Source: Ulota crispa (lineage: Eukaryota > Streptophyta > Bryopsida > Orthotrichales > Orthotrichaceae). From it: a stretch of 64,000 bases of DNA. Both the position numbers and the translations under genes were made by a program. Within the stretch, counting starts at the first letter, position 1. The number at the start of each line of letters is the position of its first letter. The stretch covers positions 2,754,789 to 2,818,788 of the forward strand of contig OY987242.1 in the NCBI GenBank assembly GCA_963920765.1, in the 5' to 3' direction. Positions 32,955-43,518 of this stretch are shown piece by piece. The notes beneath the pieces are model-generated. The model was given only the letters and a program-made list of their open reading frames with translations, did no database searches and had not been told where the DNA came from.

Positions 32955-34121
32955 CTCTCCAAAAACTTTTCACGTTTCTCCTTCTAGTGAAAGTGGTGGA
33001 GCTGCTCAACGGCTAATCATGGTTTCTTTTTCTAGCAATTTGGGGCAAAATTGCACCAATTTTTTTGACTGTCACCAAACCTATAGAAAAAAAAAACACA
33101 ATTACTTGGATGAGATTGCCAAAAAAGCTTCAAATTTTAAAAAAAACTTGGATGAAATTGCCAAATTGTGAATGAAAACCAAATTATAGACATGTAGTAA
33201 TATGTGCTAATGTGATGTTTTCTATCCAATATGTGGATGAATGTTGAAATATGGAGCACCACTGTAACATTTTAAATCGCCACTTTGGCACTTCTTAAAA
33301 AATGAAAAAAAAAAACCGTGCGGCTAATCTGTTTTAAACAGTATCACTATTCCTAATCCAGCTGGATTTGTACTCACTAGCCGACTTCTCAGCCGCAGAA
33401 GTCTCAACACTTGGCGCCTCACCAGTGGCCACAAAGTGAAAAGAGCCTCCTTAGTCTAGTACATACCTCAGCCTCGCGCTACCGTACGATCTAAAACACT
33501 GACGACTACGATTCCATCCGCTTGAGTCAAACTCATACGTCACCTTCGCTGACACACGCTTCGGCAAAGCTTGAAGCTTTTGTTCGCTGCATTTTCTTTT
33601 CAAATCAATTTTTTCCGGTTGAAGGGTGCACTTTGGAGTGCCTTCGCAGGCGCTTTCGGTAGTATTCTTGGTGCTTCTCCTTATTGTTGCAATTTTCAAA
33701 GCAGGGAGCAATTCTCAATAGATACCTGAGAATTATTCCTAATCCATTACTGAGCTGTTTGCTCTATCCCTGTTACTTGTGCAGTAGTTGTAGCTTAGCT
33801 CCGGAGATGGTTAGCCAGGGTCCCACCGAAACAAATTCTACAGGTGTCCAAGTGGTACAGGATCTGCTCATTGTCAAATCGCTGGAAATTTGCTTTCTCC
33901 TGGGGTGCAACGAATTCTTGTCCATTTCTATTGCCAGAGGGGGAGTACACCTTGATCCTGCTGCGGAGAATGTCTGATTCCAGGTCTTGAGGAGCAACCT
34001 TCAGATTCTGAAGTAAACTTTTCTGTCAAGCTGTGGTGAGTATGATGTGATCTTTCAGGGTAGGAGGGATCCGAACCACTCTGTTTTGAAGAAATCTTGA
34101 TTGGTGCCCGTGAGGTTGGAT
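32955..34121. other. Upstream region and probable 5' leader of patatin-like gene
   Basis: From about 33320 base composition becomes genic. No conserved frame is seen, and the region probably contains the promoter and 5' untranslated exons of the patatin-like gene starting at 34122. I cannot place the transcription start. Confidence 0.45.
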
Positions 34122-37100
34122 ATGGAGGAGGCAGGCGGAGCGGATGGAGAAGAGCAGGCGGTGCCAGGCTCTACTCCAGTCACTAGTCCGGCACCGCCAA
34201 AACAAACCAATTTTGGTACGTTCCACTACTTTATTGAGTCGGTTCTAGGTCGTGCATTACCGTTCTATCGTAATTGATTGTTGTTAGGTATGTGGCCCAG
34301 ACACAATGTTTAAGGAAAAGTTCGTTGTCAGAAAATTAGGGTTGTCAGAGTTGTGAAACCTGCGTTTTGCAAGAAGAGGTGATATGCAAACGATTCTCGA
34401 AAACGTTACAGGGCGTTTGTTGTTATTTTTTGAGAGTTTTGCTGTCGAATATGTGCACTCTGATGCCCATGTTCTCTACTACTGTTCCTGAAGGATCATC
34501 TGGTAGCTATTTTCCAGTACTGCGCAAGCTGAGAGTTTCATGCTACAAGCTTCGTAGAGTTGTATTCAATTTTAAGTTGAGAGCCCATTTACTTTCTATC
34601 ATAACATTATTTAGCTAAATCCGTGAACCTTCGAATTGGCACTTTGAATGAAAGTGAACTTTGAATGGGTGTCAATTGGAGATGGTACAAATCTAATGAA
34701 AAGGCTAATGAGCAGTATCAGGATACGGATTTACCCACCTTGCAGGGATGTATTGCTGAAGAGCTGATTGTTATGATCCGCAATGCTTTGATCACTAGTA
34801 GAGAATCATTTGCGTTTTAGAGGGAGCAATCCCTAGCAGTGTTGCTGACTAGCCATTACAGTATAATTTCTCTGAAACGATCGCTCCCATTTCTACTCAA
34901 TGAGTCACCAAGTGTGGATCTTAGAAGTAGTAGTCGCAGTAAGGCAGGAGAACCTCAATCAACATATTTTGCGCCGATCTTCGGTCTTAATTGTTAGACT
35001 ATATGCGCCGATCATAGGTCTTAAATGTTAGACTAGTCATTTCTCTTTAGAACAAATGCTTCTTAGTAAATGAAGAGGTAAATTCCAACACATTTGTGCA
35101 TGCGTTATTAGGGTCTCATGTGCTAAATCTAAGGAGGTTCAAAATCTTACTAGTAGATGACCAGAAGCCAGCCGAAGACCAGATATGAAAATGGTGTACA
35201 CCCTCATACTCAATGTACTTTCATTGTCGATGTTTTTAGGGCGTTGGACTTTAGTCATTGTTGAAATTGCGTTCTCCTATCTCAGTGGACAAGTATGGCA
35301 GCAACTTCAAGCATGCAAATGTTTTTATTCTTCGGTTCAATTTGAGATTGGCGTGGTTTCAATTTGAGTCTGAACTTAGAATAAGAACAACAAAAACTAG
35401 AGAAACTTAAGCTGAGGTTGGCATGGTTTCAATTCAATTCTGAAGTGTAGAGGAACTTCTGGACATAGCTCGAGATGAAGAGTTTGTAAGGATAGATCCA
35501 CCATGGATGCAGATGCTATAACTTTGAATTTACACATGGGAGTGCAGGGTCTGGAACTGGGACGACTCCATCCTTGAAAAATCAGATGAGGAGAGATAGT
35601 GGCCTCCCTCCTCGGAGGCTCTACCACGCAGCTTCCATTGAAGAAGACCAAGAGTTCACGGATTCCAACATCTACAAGCAAAACAACAATAGTTTTGCAG
35701 ATTACCAGATCAACAGAGACGATGGGGGGCTTTCTCGGATGTCCAGCGCCACCATGGTGGGCATCCGGGCTTTCTTGGACACATATCCATCCAAGACCTG
35801 TGAAGCCGACGTTGCAGCTCCCATACAACGAGGGCCCATTGGAGGGGGCAAGTCCGGGCTCCAGGGGTGGGACTCCGACCTTCTGGATCTCCCCGTTGGG
35901 GAAGGCGGCCCTCCAATGAGACGAAAGCTGTGTATTTTGAGTATGGATGGAGGTGGCATTCGTGGACTCATTGCCGCTCGCATTTTAACTCGGCTCGAGA
36001 TCTTAATTCAGGTACATAGCATTCTCAAACTTACAGCTCTCTTTCATGTTTCAAGTTATAAGCCTATGTGACAGTCGAAGAAGCGAGAAAACTTGAATTT
36101 AAAGGCTTACAACGTTAGGGTAGATAATAATTTCTCTATAGTACCATTGAAGGAGGGACCATTGTTGAAGGCTTAAATGTCCTACATATTCAATAGGGAG
36201 TCTTGAAGCTCACAACTTGTGGTGTGAAGTTTCAGTATTTCTTTCTAAAATTGGCCCTGCGTGCTTGCGAGTGCTAAAATACTTGCTACTACACTCAGTT
36301 TTTAAGTTTCACAACAGAACTGCTTCTATATTTAGACCTGAAAGCTTGCAACGCATTATTCATTAAATTGGGAAAAAGTGACATTTTGGGACTTTTGGAT
36401 TTTACTTTTTTAAAAGAGTATTCATTGAATAATTTTTAAAAAATATAAAATCTGGAAGTCCCAAAATGTCACTTTCTCCCAATTTAATGAATAACACGAT
36501 TTGCACTCTGGTATCCCTTGATAAAAGTATGCTTTCAATTTCACGTGTCTTATTGAATAGTACTGTGAACATGATCATAGTAGCTAATTCACACGCATGC
36601 TTTATTGAAAAAGAGGGCACCTATGTTGAATGACACGAGAATAGAAACTAGTCACGTCAGATGCTCGTGGCCTATGTCTTGATCAAACTCTTTCCAGATT
36701 CACGTTTCCTTTGAACGGTTTACTCATGACGGCTAATTCGTGTTCATGCTCTGCGGTAACTGACAGGAGAAACTAGGAAATGAAGGTGGTGAAGTGCACC
36801 TGAGTGACTACTTTGATCTCTTCACGGGCACCAGCACTGGAGCCATTCTGGCTACAATGCTGGTGGTGCCCAACGAGAAAGGACGCCCTCTGTTTACAGC
36901 CAAAGGATGTTGTGAGTTCTACTCCGTAAATGGGAGTTACATCTTTCAACCACGGTGGTATGATCCCTTCCATGGGTCAGTGCGACAGCTTTACAGACCG
37001 AAGTACTCACCACGGAGACTTGAAAGCCTGCTTAAGGAGTATACGGTCCGGAAAGATGGAACGGAACTCACTTTGGTGGACACTCTCAAGCCCCTTCTGA

Positions 37101-39151
37101 TTACCTCTTTCGACATATCCAGAGCTACACCGTTCTTTTTCGTAAGGCAGGCGGCGACTAATGATCCTAGCCGCAATTTTAGGTAAAGCACTACTTTCAG
37201 ACTGCATATTTTGTTAAATTTAGTTTATGGTAGAAATTTTTATGGATTTAGTGCTATTCCGAACACCATATGTGACTGTATCTCGAGGTTGATAAGATGG
37301 ATTCACCGCAACAGCATTTAACGGGTAGTCATTTACTGTGTTGGCTGACTGGTTTTTCACTCAGAAGCTTCTCTTTCTTCTATTTCGTTGGTCCCTAGGT
37401 AAACCGAGTACGTTATTTACCAAAGAAAATATGCATTGACTTTATTGCATGCTATTTTGGTAGTACATTAATTTCTGGATGATATTAAATAGAATTAATT
37501 ATTCAAGACATATTCTATTCCTTTCAATTATGTTTTTCGACCCTCACTTAATATAGGACAAATTCTTTGTTTTTGAATCCGCTCATTCACAGAAGAGCTT
37601 GGCTGTTTTAGTCCTGCTCTCCTTTTTATGCAAGGGTTAGGAATCTCTGTTGTAATGGTTTACCTGTGAAATTTCAGTCTATGGGAGGCGTGTCGTGCAA
37701 CGGCTGCAGCACCCACTTTCTTTCCTCCGGCATTTGTGACTTCTGTTGATGGGAAATTCCAGGGCACAATGATTGATGGAGGAGCTATTCAAAACAATCC
37801 AGTATGAATTCTGTGCCGTTCTGTTCTTGTTCAATCTCAACTTCTAAACTTACCTGATGAGATCCCTTTTGTATATAATGAAAGATTGGATGCATGCTTT
37901 CTCATGAAAAATGTTTATATTGTTTTTTTTTATTCAGGCACTGGTTGCAACAACACATGGGTTGGCTAACAATGATGATTTCCCGTACGCAACAACTCTC
38001 AACGACCTTCTGGTGCGCTTATCTACATTCTCCTGAATGTAAAATTTGGTGTTGAGTTTGCAGAACGTTAACAATTGTTCTTGCGTTGCATTTCCACTAA
38101 GGAACGACTGGCTGGTCTTTGGAGTTCCTGAAATGTGTTCATTTTTGCGTTACTAATCAGTTTGTAATAAATGACAAATTTAAACAATAGTTCTGCTGAA
38201 TCGGATCCTCCCATCTCAATGGTGACAGGTGTTATCGTTGGGAGCTGGACAAGCAGACCTTAAGCACGAACTGGTCAAAGCGAGGAAGTGGGGAATGACA
38301 GGCTGGGTGCGGCCTCTTATGAATATTATGATGGAAGGCACTGCTGGTGAGTACTTTTTGTTATGGATGTTCTAGTTTTAAGCCCTAGTCCTCAAGCATA
38401 ACCTTCAGAACAGTACCAATCCTTAGACGCATTCAATTTTTTTACAAAATTTTATTTTTTCGACTCTAGAATGACAAATTTTGTTAAATCGTGGTGAGAG
38501 TAACAAGTCCTGGTTTTCTGCAGATACGGTGGATTACCAACTAGCAGCTGCATTCGCCGGCCATAAGTGCGCTGAGAATTATCTTCGGATACAGGTATCC
38601 ATAATAATTTCCTTCCTTACCAATTGTGTTCCTCTGTTCCTGTCAACATGTGTTGAGATTGTGTAGTCAAGTTGTTCAGAAATTTTCTGATACTGAAGGT
38701 AGTCTTCTACTCAGTGAATCAGAAAATAGTTCAGTATTCTTTTTCTACAGACCTTGAATTCAAATATGGTTGCATGCATCAGCTATCTGGACTTCCGAAC
38801 AAGACATCGCTCATGGACTGCTGCACACCCGAAAACATTCAAGACCTAGTCAACTGCACTGATGAGCTGCTACAGCAGAAGGCCGTGATGCGAAACGAAA
38901 ATGGCGACCGAATCACGCTGGAGGAAACGTTCGATGAGCGTCTGTCATGGTTTGCTAATCAGTTGATAATTCAAAAGAAGCTCCGAGACGAGCCTCCCAA
39001 GGACCCGTCCTTCTCCGATCACTCGCTGCCTCCTTACAGGCAGGAGGGCATGGGGCCGCAAGGCCAGATGGTTTCTCCTCTCTTTGCTCACATGTTCGAG
39101 CATCACAAGGAATTCGCTGGTTCCAAGAAAGCAAGGTCTTTTCGATTCTAG
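34122..39151 (+). CDS. Patatin-like phospholipase / lipid acyl hydrolase, eight exons
   Basis: Frame-consistent GT-AG exons: 34122-34215, 35548-36011, 36767-37182, 37678-37801, 37938-38012, 38229-38346, 38524-38594, 38735-39151; 592 residues. The patatin domain starts near residue 158. It has the oxyanion loop DGGGIRG (165-171), the nucleophile elbow GTSTG (207-211, Ser209) and the DGG motif with the catalytic Asp (358-360, DGGAIQNNP), so the Ser-Asp dyad is complete. Plant patatin-like enzymes hydrolyse phospho- and galactolipids to free fatty acids in defence and hormone responses. About 155 residues precede the domain, rich in Pro, Ser, Asn and Gln and without a signal peptide, which is longer than typical patatins (about 380-430 residues in total). 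Exon 1 is inferred from frame continuity and from its duplicate near 39690; without it, translation could start at 35586. The last acceptor is chosen by frame: the stronger-looking site at 38750 would shift the frame. A 138-bp hairpin lies in intron 2. Confidence 0.85.
36357..36494. repeat. 138-bp hairpin MITE in patatin-like intron 2
   Basis: Arms beginning TTATTCATTAAATTGGG and ending CCCAATTTAATGAATAA pair over about 50 bases (AAAGTGACATTTTGGGACTT). It lies inside intron 2 of the patatin-like gene. The ends recall those of the MITE at 16130-16445. Confidence 0.78.
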
Positions 39152-39607
39152 AACCATCATTTGTTTGATACCCGCAGATATTTTATCAAGTAGATAATCA
39201 TAATCTGAGCACCATTTGCACATTCCATTCGCTCATGTATATTAATACACACTTTCAAATCTACAAGATTTGTTGCTCCTTCGTTGTACGGAGCATTCCT
39301 TCTGTTCAAGATTATTCTTAAACTCAAAAGTTTTTTGTTTTTACCCAAAAATTCTCACCTTTGTTTTCAAGCACGAATGCTCTTTTTCTTTTCCAAACGA
39401 ATGCTTTTCATTGCTAGATCCAGCCTTCCTCGAAGGGCACAAATGTTTGGGTACAAGGTAAATGTTGTAGTGTATGGGGTTCACTTATAGTGCCTCAGCT
39501 CGCCGTGAAAAAGGATACTAAATTCTGAGCCTGCTTCGGACATCATGTTTATTTCTAGCTTTTTAAGAGCAAGTTTCAGAATTTTAGGGTTCAGTGTGAA
39601 AATGGAT

Positions 39608-39948
39608 TGTATATGATGTGATATCGATTGTGGTGAAGGATTGGGGAGGTCTTTGCCGGTGCCTGTGAGCAGTGTGTTAAAGGTTGGACATGGAAGAAGC
39701 AGACGAGGAAGCATAGGAGGCGTTGCCAGGCTCCATTCCAGTCACTCCGGCGCCACAATAACTGCTATGTTTTGTGCTTTAGTAAACTGGCTATTGATCG
39801 TACATAGTTGAATTATACTTCTGGATCTCTTGTTGAGAGGGGCGACTCTCCAACAAGACGAAAGCTATGTTCGTCGAGTATGGATGGAGGCGGCGTTCAC
39901 GGACTCGTTGCAGCACGCATATCAACTGGACTTGAGATTGTAATTGAG
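39608..39948 (+). pseudogene. Truncated 5' copy of the patatin-like gene
   Basis: About 460 bp after the patatin-like gene, its start is repeated in damaged form. 39690-39763 resembles exon 1 (ATGGAAGAAGC, CCAGTCACTCCGG) but has stops within it. 39820-39948 resembles the end of exon 2 and reads RRKLCSSSMDGGGVHGLVAA, then LEIVIE followed by GT as in the parent. The first part of exon 2 and nearly all of intron 1 (1.3 kb in the parent, under 60 bp here) are missing, as are exons 3-8. Leader similarity (TATGATGTGAT, TTGG/CCGGTGCC.GTGAG) reaches back to about 39608. It cannot make a hydrolase. Confidence 0.8.
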
Positions 39949-41103
39949 GTTTGGGTGTCAGAGCTTGCGATTTGTGCTGCCAGATTTCGATTTTTCTTTC
40001 TAAATTTTGTCTCCGAGATATTTGCCCTCTCGTGGAGTTTTCAAGCTTTTGGAAAGTAATCGCCTCTGTTGCTTCGAACTGAAAGGGTGCACTCTGACAA
40101 CCTTTAAGGAGCTATTCACTCTACGTCCCACGTCCCATCTCTGCAAGTCCCATCGCAAAGTCCATCCAAGTCCCATCTCTGCAAGTCCCATCGCAAAGTC
40201 CATCCAAATTCGTTGGGTTATTAAGAGCAAAAAGGAGTACTAAAGAAAGCCATGAATATATTCTGCAATATATTGGCGGAACTGGGTTTTGCAAAATGGC
40301 CAATCCAAACCTTGAGTGAAGATCCACTTGCATATTGCTGGGACTGAGTTTAGCAAAATAGTCGATCCAAACCTTGAGTGAAGATCCAACTTCCTTGGCA
40401 CATATAAGCAACTCAAACGTGGGACTTGGGATGTAGTGTGAAGCGCCAAGTCCCAGCTTTTTGGCTCTATACCAATCAGGTTCTCAGAATTCATTGGGAC
40501 GTGGGACATAGTGTAAACCACCCTGACTATCAAAGGTCCATATATCTGTTACAGAGACTCCTGAGGCATTCTATCCCATGGTAGAAAGCATCGAACTCCC
40601 AGGTACACAATTCTACCAGGCCAAATCAATACAAATTAAGCAAAACTAAACCTTTAACTTTTTCCCACATGTGAAGAATATGTTCCCTTAGCTTTAGCTC
40701 AATTTTGCAAGTGATTCCTTTACAAATATCAAGGATTTCTGGTCATGCCAATGCGGCAGGTGCTCAAGAAGCTTCATTTAGAATCTCATATGCTTTTCAA
40801 TCCGATCAAAACATCACAAAGAAAACATCAAATGAAACGATATAGACCAATTATTGCTCAATTCACAATTTTCAGGGGTTTCCAGATTCAGAATCTCCAT
40901 GTCGACCAGTTCTCAGTCCCTTTCGAATACTTACTTCCCATTGCGAGCTCCACCGACAGAATCCAGACTTATTCGCAGGCCCATAAGGGCTGAATTTGCT
41001 GCTGCAAACCTATCTTACACGTCTTGCTTTCGGAACATGGAGATGAGACCAGCCCCGTCCTACAAGAATTTCGACTATCTCTCTAAAAAAAGCTGGCTGC
41101 TTC
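39949..41103. other. Intergenic with short tandem repeats
   Basis: Lies between the patatin pseudogene and the 3' end of the minus-strand gene. A 38-bp unit (with CATCTCTGCAAGTCCCATCG) is repeated twice at about 40137-40209. A unit of about 65 bp (with ATCCAAACCTTGAGTGAAG) is repeated twice at about 40277-40392. No gene seen; the last part is probably 3' UTR. Confidence 0.55.
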
Positions 41104-43518
41104 TCACAGTCTCAACTTCTTCGACACTGGCTTGACGTCGAGAAAGCTCTCGTTTTTAAACTTTGAACTTTTCCCTGCACTGCCATTGGAAACTCTGGAA
41201 GGCGTGGGTGTTTGATACGGCGAGGCTTTGGAAGCCACGCCACCGGTCTTCGATTTCACCTTCTGGGTCAAGACCTTCTGCGCCTCGTCTGCTTCAAGTA
41301 AACCATGCTCCATTAACCTGTCATACCACGTCGCTTTATGAGCTATTGTATGCCATATTTAACTAATTACGGTCAATCAAAAGTTTAGAAACTAAACAAC
41401 ATGCTACAGGGGAAAAGAAATTGAACGTTTTGTTAACATGTTTCTTCTATAAATTCCACGAAGAGATCCTTTGATAAGGAATCAAAGACAACTCCATGCT
41501 TGAAAAGTTTGGTTACAAAAGACGTGCATGACATCAGAACATCTCATAATTACCACGGCCATGCACAGTCCACATTTCCTATTCATAGTCCAAAATCAGT
41601 TAAATATGATATTTGTATTAAGTATTCCTGGAGTTCTTTTGATATTGCTCACAATACATAATGAGAAAAGAGAGTTTGCTTACCAAATGTTAGCCATATC
41701 ACTTGTCGGTATTTGTCTATGGAGTGACCCGTAAAACAACCTCAACGCATCCCTCTGTGAACAAAACAGCCAGTCAGCCGCAACCCATGCCATATGGGGG
41801 TTCAACATGACTGGTTTTCCAGGATCTTTTTCTTCCGAAAGTATAACAACTGCTTAAAGGTTCACATGACATCAGGAAACTCTGAAGTGACGAGACGATA
41901 AAGAAAGAAATCAGGACAGGAAAGAGAAACATACTTCCTCTGGAGGCTCGAATCTTTGACCTGGTAACGAAAACACTTTCTTCTTCAGCTTCTCCTGCAC
42001 CTTGGCTTTGGTAACGCTTCCAGTGACCATCTTCACCGACTTCACAGATGCTTTTGGAGCATTGCTTCCCTACACCATGACACAACATCATTTAATGTTG
42101 GTTAGTTTTAACAAATTCCACCTTGCATTATCAGAAACGGAAAAAAGAGGACAAAGGAAGAAAAAAAACTTTGTAGAAAAGGAAATCAATAAATTTGACA
42201 CAAGGTTAAAATCCCATCCCACCAGTGTTGGAGCAAAATACGTACGTTTTTGGAGGTTGAGTGACTGGAAGCAGTGACTGGCTCTATCTTCGTGATACTT
42301 CGTACTCGCACATCCTTTCCATCGTCAAGTTTCGACACTCCCAAGGGCCGCTTTCTCTCGCTTGACGAGGTGGTCCCTTTCCTCACATCTTCTGTCTTGA
42401 GCGTCTTAGAAATCTGGGCTTTGTCTTTCGCTTGAGGCAGTGCCTTGGTGCTTGAAGTGGTCTCCTTCTTCGACACCTTCTGGCTCACAAGTCCCTGCAT
42501 TGCAGCATCATGCTGAGGTCTCGTAGCAGTCGTAGTCTTCTTCACCGACTCAGGCCTTGGAGCCTCTGGCCTCGCCGAGACCTTCGAGTCGTCACCAGCT
42601 GCATTAAAATACTTTAAATTAAATTGGGACAGCGATAAACACAAGTGCATCTCCACTATGTCATTACTAGCGTTTTTCTTACCTCTTTGTAAACCGTAAA
42701 AGCCATTGTCTTTTGAAATCCCAGGTTTTGATTCAAGCGAGCTGATATTTTCATTCCACATCCTTGGACAGTAGATCGGTTATCAAAGTGAAGCGGAATT
42801 TGTATCTCTCACCTTTCGGTCTATAGGCCTTGACTTCCGAGTCTCTGACGAGAGTCCTTGGGTTATCTCTCTCATCTTTCAACCGATGCTGCCTCAAGTC
42901 TTCACCGCCTGCACCTTTCGTCCTGTACAGGCTTTGGTTCGAACTGGGCCTCTCTCTATCATCTTTCAACCTAGGTTTCGAGTCGTCTACTACTTTGGTC
43001 CTGTACAGGCTTTGGTTCGAACTGGGCCTCTCTCTGTCATCTTTCAACCTCGGTTTCGAGTCGTCTAGTACTTTGGTCCTTTTCAGGCTTGGATTGAGAA
43101 TGTCCCTGTCTCTATGATGTTGCTGCGGCTTGGAGGAGTCCTCCTCGCCTTTAGTTCTTTTCAGACTTCGGTGCAGAATGTCCCTCTCTCTGTCGTCTCT
43201 CGGTCTCTGCAGGACCTTCTCGCTTGTTGGTCTACCTGGTGCGTTCTCAGTTAAAGAATATCTGTCTACATGAACTTTGGCTTTGGCGGGGTTCATCACC
43301 GGCCTTGGTTTTCCTGCATAGTCCTTACTAATCCGTGGAGATGACTCCGGCTTACTTACACCACGTCTTGCTGCATCCCCACTGTGACTATACTCTTTAC
43401 TGGTTCTCCCTAGTGCTGGTGCGGCAGGCCTGCCGCTCTTAGATGGATCTCGTGGCGAACCTGTAGCACTACTCACTAGAGAGGACCCTATTCCTGTTTT
43501 CCTAGAATTGTAATCCAT
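41104..43518 (-). CDS. Basic, low-complexity protein of unknown function, five exons
   Basis: Frame-consistent exons on the minus strand: 43518-42813, 42598-42246, 42069-41935, 41754-41684, 41317-41104, giving 492 residues. The first 350 residues are rich in Lys, Arg, Ser, Asp and Pro and look disordered, with several basic clusters that could act as nuclear signals. They hold a tandem repeat of 26 residues (150-175 and 176-201, DDSKPRLKDDRERPSSNQSL) and shorter related units at 111-123 and 137-149. The C-terminal part, spread over exons 3-5, is the ordered segment: KVFSLPGQRFEPPEE, RLFYGSLHRQIPTSDMA, WLMEHGLLEADEAQKVL. I believe this segment is shared with a conserved plant family of unknown function, but I cannot name it with certainty. 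Clean splice sites and codon phase across four introns argue that the gene is real. Confidence 0.75.
42916..43071 (-). repeat. 78-bp coding tandem repeat
   Basis: Two adjacent, nearly identical 78-bp units inside exon 1 of the minus-strand gene encode the 26-residue repeat. High nucleotide identity between units suggests recent duplication. Confidence 0.85.
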
